A stretch of 64,000 bases of DNA from NCBI RefSeq assembly GCF_039778605.1, contig NZ_CP156060.1, forward strand, positions 1,054,001 to 1,118,000, given 5' to 3'. Shown piece by piece: positions 1 through 9,057 of the stretch (its first letter is position 1; each line of letters opens with the position of its first letter). Position numbers and translations under genes: made by a program. The notes below the pieces were generated by a model. That model was not told where the DNA came from, did no database searches, and saw only the letters and a list, made by a program, of their open reading frames with translations. Source of the stretch: Flavobacterium sp. WV_118_3 (GTDB taxonomy: Bacteria > Bacteroidota > Bacteroidia > Flavobacteriales > Flavobacteriaceae).

Positions 1-2
1 TA

Positions 3-545
3 CAACCGAAAGAAGGATTAATTTTTGAAGTGGATGCCGATAGTCCGGTGTACCATCAGGAACAACCAACATTCGCTTCGCAGGAAGAAGAATTGGCCTA
101 TTTATCTAAAAATATAGCCTATACACCCGAATTGGGGAAAGTGGTTGGAAAACACCAGGGCGCGCACTATTTTACAATCGGTCAGCGTAAAGGTTTGAAT
201 GTTGGCGGTACAAAAGAACCGTTGTTTATCATTGCTACCGATGTTACGTCGAATACGATTTATACCGGTCAGGGGAACAACCATCCCGGTTTGTTTAAAA
301 AAGCCTTGTTTATCCAACAACCGGAAGTGCACTGGATTCGTGAGGATTTGAAATTAAAAGCCGGTGAAAAAATGGAAGTGATGGCGCGTATCCGCTACCG
401 GCAACCATTACAAAAAGCAACCTTATTCCAATTTGAAGACGGAATGTATGTCCTTTTCGAAGAGCCACAATCGGCCATAACAGAGGGGCAATTTGTCTCA
501 TGGCATATTGGAGAAGAATTAGTTGGTTCGGGAGTAATTTCTTAA
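3..545 (+). CDS. mnmA: tRNA 2-thiouridylase MnmA, C-terminal part
   Basis: This is the 3' end of mnmA, cut by the left window edge; the frame is open from base 3. MnmA uses ATP and a persulfide sulfur donor to thiolate U34 at the wobble position of Lys, Glu and Gln tRNAs in the cytoplasm. The visible part carries the family signature [15 protein letters not shown] (codons from about base 165) and the C-terminal beta-barrel region ending in EGQFVSW and a final glycine-rich turn. The N-terminal PP-loop ATPase and the first catalytic cysteine lie outside the window. The stop is followed at once by the subtilase gene, so the two may share a transcript. The identity is secure; only the length is unknown. 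Confidence 0.93.
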   Translation, partial: QPKEGLIFEVDADSPVYHQEQPTFASQEEELAYLSKNIAYTPELGKVVGKHQGAHYFTIGQRKGLNVGGTKEPLFIIATDVTSNTIYTGQGNNHPGLFKKALFIQQPEVHWIREDLKLKAGEKMEVMARIRYRQPLQKATLFQFEDGMYVLFEEPQSAITEGQFVSWHIGEELVGSGVIS

Positions 546-570
546 ATTGCGTTTTCAAATCCCCGAAAAC

Positions 571-2181
571 ATGAGAACGTACTTTACGCTATTTATACTT
601 TTATTATATAACGTATCCTTTTCACAAGAAGACGCTTGGGTTTATTTTTTGGATAAACCCAATGCGCAAACGTTTCTGAATAATCCGTTGTCAATACTTT
701 CACAACGTGCTTTAGACCGGAGAACCGCACAGGGAATCGCACTCGATGAAAAAGATGCACCCATTCATCAATCCTATATTGATCAGGTAACAGCAACTCC
801 GGGGGTTACGGTTATGGCCCAATCCAAATGGTTAAATGCATTACATGTTCGCGGAACACAACAAGCTATTACTGATTTAACAAGTCTGCCGTTTGTGAGT
901 AGTATTGACTTTGCGAATAAAACCTTGAATGCCGGAAAAATGATACAAAACCCGGTTTCCGGTTTGTTCCACAAAACATTGAATGTACAGGCGGATTTTC
1001 CCTATGGACAATCGGCAGCACAAATACAAATGCTCAACGGACATTTACTACACCAGCAAAATTATACCGGTAGCGGAAAGATTATTGCCGTACTCGATGC
1101 CGGTTTTCCGGGAGTAAATACAACCACACCATTTGCCCGTATCCGAAATAATAATCAGATTAAAGGCGGCTATAATTTTGTAAACCGCAATACTGATTTT
1201 TATACTGGTTACCAGCACGGTACCCAGGTGTTGTCGAATATGGCGGCTTATGTCGAAAACCAGTTGGTGGGAACCGCACCGGATGCATCCTATTATTTAT
1301 TTGTAACGGAAGATTATAATACCGAGAATCCACTGGAAGAAAGCCTTTGGGTGGAAGCGGCAGAAATGGCTGATAGTTTGGGTGTGGATGTGATCAATTC
1401 TTCTTTAGGTTATAGTCAGTTCACAAACGCCAGTTATAATTATACCTATCAGGACATGAACGGTACTACAACCTTTGTGACTCGCGGTGCCAATATCGCT
1501 TTTACAAGAGGTATGATTGTAGTGTGTTCAGCCGGTAACGAAGGGGCAAAACCGTGGAAATATATTACGGCTCCTGCAGATGGACCAAATGTTTTGACCA
1601 TCGGTTCTGTAAATGCATCTGAAGTACGTTCGTCGTTTAGTTCGCAGGGACCTACTGCCGACGGAAGAATTAAGCCTGATGTAATGGCTATGGGTGCCGG
1701 TTCGGCTGTAACTACTGAAACCGGAGAATTAGGCTTTAATAATGGAACATCTTTTTCATCACCAACGCTTGCCGGATTAGTAGCTTGTTTGTGGCAGGCA
1801 TTACCAGACAAAACCAATGCGGAGATTGTACAACGCATAAAACAATCGGCCGATCGCTATACTAACCCGGACAATTTTTACGGCTATGGAATTCCGGATT
1901 TCTATTCGGCCTTAAGTCTTACATTGGCAACCGAGGCTTTTACATTAAACGGATTTAGCCTATATCCGAATCCTACAAATGCAAACCTAACCATTTCGGC
2001 TTCGGGACAAAGAGAAGCTAGTTTTGTACTTTACAATAACCTTGGACAGGAAATAATCCGTAAAAAATTAAATGACCTGCAGGAAACAACGGTTTCGATG
2101 GAAAATCTGAGATCCGGTATGTACCTGTATACCATTGTGTCGGGACAAAATACGTTTTCAGGAAAGATCATAAAAAAATAG
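571..2181 (+). CDS. secreted subtilisin-like S8 peptidase with T9SS tail
   Basis: This is a serine protease of the subtilase family, predicted to be exported by Sec and then by the type IX system. I place the start at ATG 571, because the protein then opens with a clean signal peptide (MRTYFTLFILLLYNVSFSQ); an upstream TTG at 547 would spoil it. The catalytic triad is visible as D176 (VLDAGFPG), H216 (QHGTQV) and S394 (NGTSFSSP), with the oxyanion Asn in SAGNEG. The last ~75 residues form a type A sorting domain: LYPNPT start, GMYLYTI and a final GKIIKK. The 536-aa length fits the Flavobacterium group of such peptidases. It starts 25 nt after mnmA and ends 11 nt before the next gene. The substrate cannot be told from sequence. 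Confidence 0.9.
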   Translation: MRTYFTLFILLLYNVSFSQEDAWVYFLDKPNAQTFLNNPLSILSQRALDRRTAQGIALDEKDAPIHQSYIDQVTATPGVTVMAQSKWLNALHVRGTQQAITDLTSLPFVSSIDFANKTLNAGKMIQNPVSGLFHKTLNVQADFPYGQSAAQIQMLNGHLLHQQNYTGSGKIIAVLDAGFPGVNTTTPFARIRNNNQIKGGYNFVNRNTDFYTGYQHGTQVLSNMAAYVENQLVGTAPDASYYLFVTEDYNTENPLEESLWVEAAEMADSLGVDVINSSLGYSQFTNASYNYTYQDMNGTTTFVTRGANIAFTRGMIVVCSAGNEGAKPWKYITAPADGPNVLTIGSVNASEVRSSFSSQGPTADGRIKPDVMAMGAGSAVTTETGELGFNNGTSFSSPTLAGLVACLWQALPDKTNAEIVQRIKQSADRYTNPDNFYGYGIPDFYSALSLTLATEAFTLNGFSLYPNPTNANLTISASGQREASFVLYNNLGQEIIRKKLNDLQETTVSMENLRSGMYLYTIVSGQNTFSGKIIKK

Positions 2182-2192
2182 TAAATAGTATA

Positions 2193-3131
2193 ATGAATAG
2201 AATAACAGAACTTTTTAATATTCAATATCCGATTGTTCAGGGAGGAATGATCTGGAACAGTGGCTATAAATTAGCCAGTGCCGTAAGTAATGCCGGAGGA
2301 CTTGGGCTTATCGGTGCCGGATCAATGTATCCGCACGTATTACGCGAACACATTCAGAAATGTAAAAAAGCAACCGATAAACCTTTTGGGGTGAATGTTC
2401 CAATGTTATATCCTAACATTGAGGAGATTATGAATATAATTGTAGAAGAAGATGTAAAAATCGTTTTTACTTCGGCCGGAAATCCGAAAACATGGACCGC
2501 TTTTTTAAAAGAAAAAGGAATTACGGTTGTTCATGTGGTAAGTAGTTCCAAGTTTGCGTTAAAAGCACAGGAAGCCGGAGTCGATGCAGTTGTAGCCGAA
2601 GGTTTTGAAGCCGGAGGACATAACGGTAGGGAAGAAACCACAACGCTTACATTAATCCCAATGGTAAAAGAGCAAATCAATATTCCGTTAATTGCTGCCG
2701 GTGGAATCGCTACCGGAAGAGGAATGTTGGCTGCGATGGTATTAGGTGCTGATGGCGTACAAATGGGATCGCGTTTTGCGGCTTCCGAAGAAAGTTCGTC
2801 GCACGATAATTTTAAGCAAACAATATTAAATGTAAAAGAAGGGGATACGCAGTTAACGTTAAAAGAGTTGGCTCCCGTTCGATTGATCAAAAATAAGTTT
2901 TACGAAGAAGTACAGACTCTATATACCAAATGTCCTACACCGGACGAATTAAAAGCCTTATTGGGGCGTGCAAGAGCCAAACGAGGGATGTTCGAAGGCG
3001 ATCTGGAAGACGGAGAACTGGAAATCGGACAAATAGCAGGATTAATCCACGAAATTAAACCGGTTTCGGAAATCGTGACAAATGTTATCGCCGAATTTGA
3101 AGCCGCTAAAAAACAAGTAGCAACATTCTAA
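2193..3131 (+). CDS. nitronate monooxygenase / FabK-like flavin oxidoreductase
   Basis: This is a 312-aa FMN-dependent TIM-barrel enzyme of the 2-nitropropane dioxygenase family. Members either oxidise alkyl nitronates or, as FabK, reduce enoyl-ACP. Visible marks are the N-terminal IQYPIVQGGM, the EGFEAGGHNG loop and the phosphate-binding IAAGGIATGRG followed by GADGVQMGSRF. The family is well supported, but sequence alone does not separate nitronate oxidation from enoyl-ACP reduction, and Flavobacterium homologues are usually annotated as nitronate monooxygenase. The gene follows the subtilase by 11 nt and ends at a shared terminator with the convergent regulator gene. Confidence 0.8.
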   Translation: MNRITELFNIQYPIVQGGMIWNSGYKLASAVSNAGGLGLIGAGSMYPHVLREHIQKCKKATDKPFGVNVPMLYPNIEEIMNIIVEEDVKIVFTSAGNPKTWTAFLKEKGITVVHVVSSSKFALKAQEAGVDAVVAEGFEAGGHNGREETTTLTLIPMVKEQINIPLIAAGGIATGRGMLAAMVLGADGVQMGSRFAASEESSSHDNFKQTILNVKEGDTQLTLKELAPVRLIKNKFYEEVQTLYTKCPTPDELKALLGRARAKRGMFEGDLEDGELEIGQIAGLIHEIKPVSEIVTNVIAEFEAAKKQVATF

Positions 3132-3137
3132 ATAAAA

Positions 3138-3166
3138 AAAGCCGGCAGTTCGATGCTGCCGGTTTT
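3138..3166. terminator. bidirectional intrinsic terminator
   Basis: CCGGCAG (3142-3148) pairs with CTGCCGG (3156-3162) across a 7-nt loop. An A-run precedes it and TTTTC follows, so it can stop both the nitronate monooxygenase gene and the convergent Crp/Fnr gene, whose stop codon lies at its edge. Confidence 0.8.
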
Positions 3167-3847
3167 CTATTCTGCCATTTTTCGCAGTTGATTTTTATCT
3201 TTTAAGCTTATTTTCTTTCCGGTTAGGGTAATAAACCCACTTTTGTTAAAATCAGATAATAAACGGATACAACTTTCAGTCGCGGTACCGATAATACTAC
3301 TCAGCTCTTCACGCGAAAGCTGAATTTTTAAAGTACCGTCTGCATTAACACCAAAAGTATCGTGCAGGTATAATAAAGTCTCAGCCAAACGTTCTTTTAC
3401 ACTTTTTTGCGCCATGGAAACCATATGGTCATCAGCTTCCTTTAGATCACTGCAAATCGTTCGCATTACATTCATGGAAAACTGATTGTTGTTGTTGAAA
3501 AATGCAAGAATTTCACTCTTCGGAATAAAACAAACCTGCATATCTTCTAAAGCAATCGCACTTAAATTGGTTGGTTCGTCACTAATCATCGAACGCTGAC
3601 CTAAAAGTTCGCCGGGTTTTACCAGTTTTACAATCTGGTCTTTACCGTTTTGGCTCAGTTTGGATAATTTACAAACACCGTCCTTTACACAATAAATACC
3701 ATTGGTAATCTCTCCTTCTTCAAAAACAGGTTCCCCTTTTTTTATAGTGTACGAAGTTTTACAGCTTGCGATCTTCAGTAACTCCTCCTTATTCAAGGCC
3801 TTGAGTGAGCTGAATTCCCTAACGATACATTGTTCACATTTCCCCAT
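3167..3847 (-). CDS. Crp/Fnr family transcriptional regulator
   Basis: This is a 226-aa regulator with a cyclic-nucleotide-binding-type beta barrel (about residues 25-140), a long dimer helix and a C-terminal winged HTH (about 170-215). The recognition part reads LSREELSSIIGTATESCIRLLSDF, which is broken here only as family evidence: the TATESCIRLL stretch matches the FNR-type HTH pattern. Cysteines C4, C7 and C28 sit near the N-terminus, reminiscent of but not identical in spacing to the FNR Fe-S ligands, so oxygen sensing by a cluster is an inference. It is divergent from ccoI, and a palindrome in the shared region recurs upstream of ccoS and hemN. I infer that it is the low-oxygen activator of the cbb3 oxidase genes. 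Confidence 0.88.
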   Translation of the reverse strand: MGKCEQCIVREFSSLKALNKEELLKIASCKTSYTIKKGEPVFEEGEITNGIYCVKDGVCKLSKLSQNGKDQIVKLVKPGELLGQRSMISDEPTNLSAIALEDMQVCFIPKSEILAFFNNNNQFSMNVMRTICSDLKEADDHMVSMAQKSVKERLAETLLYLHDTFGVNADGTLKIQLSREELSSIIGTATESCIRLLSDFNKSGFITLTGKKISLKDKNQLRKMAE

Positions 3848-3870
3848 AAAATTATCCTTAGCGTTTCATA

Positions 3871-3878
3871 CAAATATA
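3871..3878 (-). promoter_or_regulatory. -7 element of the Crp/Fnr gene
   Basis: The reverse strand reads TATATTTG, an exact TAnnTTTG element, 23 nt upstream of the ATG at 3847. The palindrome at 3887-3900 falls where the -33 region of this promoter should lie, which would allow autoregulation. Confidence 0.5.
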
Positions 3879-3886
3879 ACAAAAGT

Positions 3887-3930
3887 ATGACAAATATCAT
3901 ATTTTATATATAGACGAATTCTAATCTTTG
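3887..3930 (+). promoter_or_regulatory. Crp/Fnr-type operator and ccoI promoter
   Basis: The palindrome ATGACAAATATCAT (3887-3900) has arms ATGAC/ATCAT around AAAT. After exactly 22 nt comes AATCTTTG (3923-3930), a one-off match to TAnnTTTG. The same palindrome and the same 22-nt gap recur before ccoS and hemN. If transcription starts a few bases after the -7 element, the palindrome is centred near -41, the class II activator position of Crp/Fnr proteins. Confidence 0.65.
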
Positions 3931-3952
3931 TAATAGGTAAAATGAGCAAATT

Positions 3953-6328
3953 ATGAATACGCAAAATTGTTTCCATTGTGGTAACGATATTGTAAAAACG
4001 GAAGAAATCCTCTTTGAGGATAAATCATTCTGTTGTCTGGGTTGTAAAACGGTATATGAAATTTTCAGCCAAAACGACCTGACAAGTTATTACGATTTCG
4101 AAAAAGCACCGGGTGCGACACCACAAGAAGTTCACGGAAAATACGATTTTCTCGATAATCGGGAAATCGTTTCCAGATTGCTGGAATTTGAAGAAGATAC
4201 GGTACATATTGTATCGCTTTATATTCCGCATATACATTGTAGTTCCTGTATCTGGATACTGGAAAATCTGCAAAAATTACAAAAAGGTATCAGTCAGTCA
4301 CAGGTAAACTTTTCCCAAAAAAAAGTGCGTATTACTTATGATCCGCAACTTACCGATCTGAAGACCATCGTACTCCTTTTAAACGCTATCGGGTACGAAC
4401 CGTATATAAGTCTTGAAAATTATGAAGGTATCAGGAAAACCGTCGACAGGAGTTTAATTTACAAAATAGGGGTAGCGTTTTTTTGTTTTGGAAATATAAT
4501 GCTCCTGTCTTTTCCTGAATATTTTGAAGTTGGCGAATACTGGATTGATCAATATAAAGATTTCTTCCGCTGGCTGATCTTCGCACTCTCACTTCCCGCA
4601 TTTTTCTATTCCGGTTGGGGATACTATGTGTCTGCCTGGAAAAGCATTCAATCGCGTATGCTTAGCATTGATATTCCAATCGCATTGGGAATCATTGTCA
4701 TGTTTGTGAGAAGTACCGTTGATATCGTATTCGATTACGGCCAGGGCTTTTTTGACAGTATGTGTGGTTTGATCTTTTTTATGTTACTCGGAAAATTATT
4801 TCAACAAAAAACCTATAGTTTCCTGTCGTTTGAACGCGATTATAAATCCTATTTTCCAATAGCCGTTACCAAAATTAATCGCGATGGAAGAGAAGAAGCA
4901 ACGCAGGTATATGAGGTCGAAAAAGGAGATCGTTTGTTAATCCGAAATCAGGAACTTATCCCGGTTGATGGAATTCTAATTTCCGAAAACGCCTATATCG
5001 ACTATAGTTTTGTAACCGGTGAAGAAGTACCGATTGTGAAAAAATCGGGCGATAAAATTTTTGCCGGTGGAAAACAAATCGGAAAAGTGATTGAAATGGA
5101 AGTGTTGCATTCCGTTTCACAAAGTTATCTGACACAGTTGTGGAGTAATGAAGTTTTTCAGAAAAAAACGAACTTAAAATACAAAACTATTACCGATACC
5201 GTAAGTCGCTATTTTACTCCGGCCTTATTATTACTGGCTTTTGTCTCGTTTGGCTACTGGATTTTTATCGATACCAACACCGCTTTTAATGTTTTTACTG
5301 CCATATTAATTGTTGCCTGTCCTTGTGCGTTGGCACTTACGGCTCCTTTTACACTGGGAAATGTATTGCGGATTATGGGAAATAAAAAACTCTATCTGAA
5401 AAATGCAACCGTCATCGAACAAATGGCGAAGGTCAATACTATTGTATTTGATAAAACCGGTACGATTACGTCCAATAAAAAATCGGCGATTGCCTATGAT
5501 GGTACACCCTTGCTTGAAAAAGAAATCGGTAAAATCAAGAATGTACTGCGGGCTTCCAATCATCCGTTGAGCAGAAGATTATATGATTTTCTACCGGTTA
5601 TGGATCTATTGGAAATCCGGGAGTTTGAAGAAATAACCGGAAAAGGAATTCGTGCTATCGTTGCCAATCGGGAAATCCGTTTGGGTTCGGCAACATTTGT
5701 AGGATTGACAAAAACGGAAAAATCAAAACAAACCAATGTCCATGTTAGTATTGATAGTGTTTATAAAGGAAAATTCACCTTCGATAATCAATACCGGGAA
5801 GGACTGGAAAAATTGTTTGCACGGTTAAGCCGTAAATACAGCCTTACCGTTCTTTCCGGAGATAATGAAGGTGAGCGGGAAAACCTGACGCAATTATTAC
5901 CGGCTGGAACTACCCTGGTCTTTAATCAGAAACCCGAAGAAAAACTCGCCTATATAAAGGAATTACAGGAAAAAGGAAGCAATGTGATGATGATTGGCGA
6001 CGGATTAAACGACGCCGGTGCTTTGGCGCAGAGTAATGTAGGAATTTCAATTTCCGAAAATGTAAATGTCTTTTCACCGGCTTGCGACGGTATACTTGAT
6101 GCCGGTCAGTTTTCTAAAATCGGCTATTTCCTGAAGTATTCCCATAATGCTATGAAAACCATCATGATGAGTTTTGGATTATCACTGCTGTATAATATCG
6201 TAGGATTGAGTTTTGCGGTAACAGGAAATCTTTCTCCTCTGGTTGCTGCGATCATTATGCCTTTGAGCACCATCACGATTGTAAGCTTTGTAACGGTAAT
6301 GAGTAATCTATACGCTCGCAAAGAGTGA
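3953..6328 (+). CDS. ccoI: copper-exporting P1B ATPase CcoI/FixI
   Basis: This 791-aa membrane ATPase is the type needed to supply copper for cbb3 oxidase assembly. The N-terminus has a Cys-rich metal-binding domain (CFHCG, then CCLGC), followed by an HMA domain with HCSSC (C96, C99). Transmembrane helices follow, including the CPC metal site (C456-P457-C458), the phosphorylation motif DKTGT (D500) and GDGLND (682-687). The extra N-terminal Cys domain and the position between an Fnr-type gene and ccoS separate it from the copper-resistance ATPase CopA encoded at 20.3 kb. Transcription probably starts at the promoter just upstream, with the operator shared with the regulator gene. Confidence 0.93.
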   Translation: MNTQNCFHCGNDIVKTEEILFEDKSFCCLGCKTVYEIFSQNDLTSYYDFEKAPGATPQEVHGKYDFLDNREIVSRLLEFEEDTVHIVSLYIPHIHCSSCIWILENLQKLQKGISQSQVNFSQKKVRITYDPQLTDLKTIVLLLNAIGYEPYISLENYEGIRKTVDRSLIYKIGVAFFCFGNIMLLSFPEYFEVGEYWIDQYKDFFRWLIFALSLPAFFYSGWGYYVSAWKSIQSRMLSIDIPIALGIIVMFVRSTVDIVFDYGQGFFDSMCGLIFFMLLGKLFQQKTYSFLSFERDYKSYFPIAVTKINRDGREEATQVYEVEKGDRLLIRNQELIPVDGILISENAYIDYSFVTGEEVPIVKKSGDKIFAGGKQIGKVIEMEVLHSVSQSYLTQLWSNEVFQKKTNLKYKTITDTVSRYFTPALLLLAFVSFGYWIFIDTNTAFNVFTAILIVACPCALALTAPFTLGNVLRIMGNKKLYLKNATVIEQMAKVNTIVFDKTGTITSNKKSAIAYDGTPLLEKEIGKIKNVLRASNHPLSRRLYDFLPVMDLLEIREFEEITGKGIRAIVANREIRLGSATFVGLTKTEKSKQTNVHVSIDSVYKGKFTFDNQYREGLEKLFARLSRKYSLTVLSGDNEGERENLTQLLPAGTTLVFNQKPEEKLAYIKELQEKGSNVMMIGDGLNDAGALAQSNVGISISENVNVFSPACDGILDAGQFSKIGYFLKYSHNAMKTIMMSFGLSLLYNIVGLSFAVTGNLSPLVAAIIMPLSTITIVSFVTVMSNLYARKE

Positions 6329-6398
6329 AATTAAAATAAAATTTATTTGTATATTAGTGAAATACAGTTGTTTGTGGGATTTAAATATCTGCGAAGAC

Positions 6399-6442
6399 AT
6401 GATAAATATCATGTTTTTTGACAAGCAACTAGAGTAATTTTG
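6399..6442 (+). promoter_or_regulatory. Crp/Fnr-type operator and ccoS promoter
   Basis: ATGATAAATATCAT (6399-6412) is the core of an 18-bp palindrome (6397-6414, 7-nt arms around AAAT). Exactly 22 nt downstream lies a perfect TAATTTTG -7 element (6435-6442), 19 nt before the ccoS ATG. The architecture matches the ccoI and hemN promoters base for base in spacing. Confidence 0.72.
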
Positions 6443-6461
6443 TTTAACACAATTTTAAGGT

Positions 6462-6653
6462 ATGAGTGTCATTTACATTTTAATCTCCATCAGTATAGTT
6501 GTTGCTGCAGTGTTTCTGTATGTCTTTATAAAGGCAGTCAAAAGCGGACAGTTTGACGACGATTACACACCATCTGTACGAATGCTTTTCGACGATGAGT
6601 TACAGAAGGATAACAAACAAAAAACAGAAACAAAAATAGAAAAACAAAACTAA
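6462..6653 (+). CDS. ccoS: cbb3 oxidase assembly protein CcoS
   Basis: This 63-aa protein has one N-terminal transmembrane helix (residues about 4-25) and the family motif SGQFDDDYTPSVRMLFDDE. CcoS is needed to insert haem b and copper into the catalytic subunit. Its stop is 2 nt before the ccoNO start, so translation of the two is probably coupled. Size and position are typical. Confidence 0.92.
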   Translation: MSVIYILISISIVVAAVFLYVFIKAVKSGQFDDDYTPSVRMLFDDELQKDNKQKTETKIEKQN

Positions 6654-6655
6654 TT

Positions 6656-8851
6656 ATGGAAGTGCAACAATTTTATTACGACAACAAAATTGTAAAGAAA
6701 TTCCTGTATGCCTCAATCGTTTTTGGGGTTGTGGGAATGCTCGTCGGGCTCCTTATAGCTACGATGTACCTGTTTCCGAATTTAACCGATGGAATCTCCT
6801 GGTTGAGTTACGGACGTTTAAGACCATTACATACAAATGCTGTTATTTTTGCCTTTGTAGGGAATGCTATCTTTGCGGGAGTCTACTATTCTTTACAACG
6901 ATTATTAAAAACCAGAATGTACAGCGATGTACTGAGTAACATCAATTTCTGGGGTTGGCAGTTAATTATCGTTGCCGCTGCCATATCATTACCGTTAGGT
7001 TATACAACATCTAAAGAATATGCAGAGCTGGAATGGCCCATAGATATTGCCATTGCAATTATTTGGGTAGTATTTGGTATTAATATGATAATGACCATTT
7101 TGCGAAGAAGGGAGCGCCATTTATATGTCGCAATCTGGTTTTATCTGGCAACATTTGTGACCGTTGCAGTGCTGCATATCTTTAATAGTCTCGCATTACC
7201 AGTGAGTGCCATGAAAAGTTATTCGGTTTATGCCGGAGTTCAGGATGCACTGGTACAATGGTGGTACGGACATAATGCGGTAGCATTTTTCTTAACCACA
7301 CCATTCCTCGGACTGATGTATTATTTCGTTCCCAAAGCAGCAAACCGCCCGGTATATTCCTACCGTTTGTCTATCATCCACTTTTGGTCTTTAATCTTCC
7401 TGTATATCTGGGCTGGTCCTCACCATTTGTTGTACACCGCTTTACCGGATTGGGCACAAAATCTGGGTGTTGTTTTCTCTGTAATGCTAATCGCGCCATC
7501 ATGGGGAGGTATGATTAACGGATTACTAACACTAAGAGGTGTTTGGGATAAAGTACGAACCGAACCGGTTTTAAAATTCTTCGTCGTAGCGATCACCGGA
7601 TACGGTATGGCAACATTCGAAGGACCAATGCTATCCCTTAAAAACGTAAATGCCATTGCACACTTTACCGACTGGATCGTAGCACACGTGCACGTTGGAG
7701 CATTAGCCTGGAATGGTTTTATGACCTTCGGTATGATTTACTGGCTAATCCCGCGTATGACAAAAACACAATTGTATTCGACCAAACTGGCCAATTTCCA
7801 CTTTTGGATTGGTACACTAGGGATTATCTTATATGCTTTACCACTTTATGTAGCCGGATTTGTTCAGGCGCAAATGTGGAAACAATTCAACCCGGACGGT
7901 TCATTGGTTTACGGTAACTTCCTGGAAACGGTAAAAGAGATCATGCCAATGTATGCGATGAGAGCCGTTGGTGGTACCCTGTTCGTAATTGGTTTACTGG
8001 TGCTGGTATACAATATTATCATGACCATTAAAGTAGGTCAGAAAATTGAAGATGAATTGGCAGAAGCACCGGAATTACAAAAAATTTCAAGCGGCCGACT
8101 AAAAGGCGAAAAATTCCACGGATGGTTGGAAAGAAAACCAATCCAGTTGACAGTTTTAGCGACTATAGCCATCCTTATCGGTGGTATTGTACAGATTATT
8201 CCAACACTGGTAGTAAAATCGAATATTCCAACGATTACGAGTGTTAAACCGTATACACCGCTGGAGCTGGAAGGACGTGATCTGTATATCCGCGAAGGCT
8301 GTGTGGGTTGTCACTCTCAAATGGTACGACCTTTCCGTTCGGAAGTAGAGCGTTATGGCGAATATTCCAAATCCGGAGAATATGTTTACGATCACCCGTT
8401 CTTATGGGGATCCAAACGAACCGGTCCCGATTTGATGCGTGTAGGTGGAAAATATTCCGACAACTGGCATTTTAACCATATGTGGGATCCACAAAGTACC
8501 TCAGCCGGATCTATTATGCCGGGTTACAAATGGCTGTTCGATAATAAACCGATGGATTATTCCAAAACAGAAGATAAAATGAGGGTCATGGTAAAATTAG
8601 GGGTTCCATATACCGATCAGGAAATCGCCAATGCGCAACAACAGATTAAAGAGCAGGCTCAAAAAATAGAAAAGAATTTACATGCCGATCCGGATTTTGT
8701 GAAGAGTTATGAAGAAAGTAAAAAGAATGCTGCTGCCAGAGGAGAAGCTTTTGTACCAATGCATGACCGGGAAATTGTAGCCTTAATTGCCTACTTACAA
8801 CGCTTGGGAACGGATATTAAAATTAAAGATGTAGCGGAAAATAAAAATTAA
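6656..8851 (+). CDS. ccoN: cbb3 cytochrome c oxidase, fused subunits I and II (CcoNO)
   Basis: This 731-aa protein joins the CcoN catalytic subunit (about residues 1-490) to the CcoO cytochrome c subunit (about 515-731); the fusion is the usual form in Bacteroidota. CcoN shows the haem-ligand helix LRPLHTNAV, the HNAVAFF helix and the active-site stretch AGPHHLLYTALPDWAQ with the two CuB histidines and the Tyr used for the His-Tyr crosslink, then AHVHVGALAWNG. CcoO shows one c-type haem site, GCVGCHS (near residue 550), and the downstream Met-ligand candidate in SIMPGYKWL. The enzyme reduces O2 to water with high affinity and pumps protons across the inner membrane. It lies in the ccoSNOQPGH operon. 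Confidence 0.95.
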   Translation: MEVQQFYYDNKIVKKFLYASIVFGVVGMLVGLLIATMYLFPNLTDGISWLSYGRLRPLHTNAVIFAFVGNAIFAGVYYSLQRLLKTRMYSDVLSNINFWGWQLIIVAAAISLPLGYTTSKEYAELEWPIDIAIAIIWVVFGINMIMTILRRRERHLYVAIWFYLATFVTVAVLHIFNSLALPVSAMKSYSVYAGVQDALVQWWYGHNAVAFFLTTPFLGLMYYFVPKAANRPVYSYRLSIIHFWSLIFLYIWAGPHHLLYTALPDWAQNLGVVFSVMLIAPSWGGMINGLLTLRGVWDKVRTEPVLKFFVVAITGYGMATFEGPMLSLKNVNAIAHFTDWIVAHVHVGALAWNGFMTFGMIYWLIPRMTKTQLYSTKLANFHFWIGTLGIILYALPLYVAGFVQAQMWKQFNPDGSLVYGNFLETVKEIMPMYAMRAVGGTLFVIGLLVLVYNIIMTIKVGQKIEDELAEAPELQKISSGRLKGEKFHGWLERKPIQLTVLATIAILIGGIVQIIPTLVVKSNIPTITSVKPYTPLELEGRDLYIREGCVGCHSQMVRPFRSEVERYGEYSKSGEYVYDHPFLWGSKRTGPDLMRVGGKYSDNWHFNHMWDPQSTSAGSIMPGYKWLFDNKPMDYSKTEDKMRVMVKLGVPYTDQEIANAQQQIKEQAQKIEKNLHADPDFVKSYEESKKNAAARGEAFVPMHDREIVALIAYLQRLGTDIKIKDVAENKN

Positions 8852-8857
8852 TTTGTT

Positions 8858-9046
8858 ATGCTAAAGTTCATCAAACACAATATGGAGACCATTTCAGGAA
8901 TTGAAATCTATCCCATCATTTCACTACTTATTTTCTTCCTGTTTTTTATAGGATTGTATGTATGGGTTTTTACTTATAAAAAAGAAAAAATCACCGAAAT
9001 GAGTAATATCCCTTTTGAAGATCAGGACATGGCCAACAACCAATAA
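8858..9046 (+). CDS. ccoQ: cbb3 oxidase subunit CcoQ-like
   Basis: This 62-aa single-span membrane protein has a hydrophobic helix at about residues 16-38 followed by a charged tail (TYKKEKITEMSN). Size, topology and position between ccoNO (6-nt gap) and ccoP (11-nt gap) are those of CcoQ/FixQ, a small stabilising subunit. Sequence conservation in this family is weak, so context carries much of the call. The ATG at 8858 is preferred; an internal ATG (residue 9) is a weaker alternative. Confidence 0.82.
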   Translation: MLKFIKHNMETISGIEIYPIISLLIFFLFFIGLYVWVFTYKKEKITEMSNIPFEDQDMANNQ

Positions 9047-9057
9047 TTGTAAGTAAT

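Noticed and set aside
547..571. TTG at 547 as start of the subtilase
   Set aside because: It would put nine residues before a signal peptide that is complete from ATG 571.
1449..1838. 129-aa open frame antisense to the subtilase
   Set aside because: Covers the catalytic region of the peptidase gene and has no independent support.
3167..3847. Calling the Crp/Fnr protein a true Fe-S oxygen sensor
   Set aside because: Cysteines are present near the N-terminus, but their spacing does not clearly match FNR, so the sensing mode is left open.
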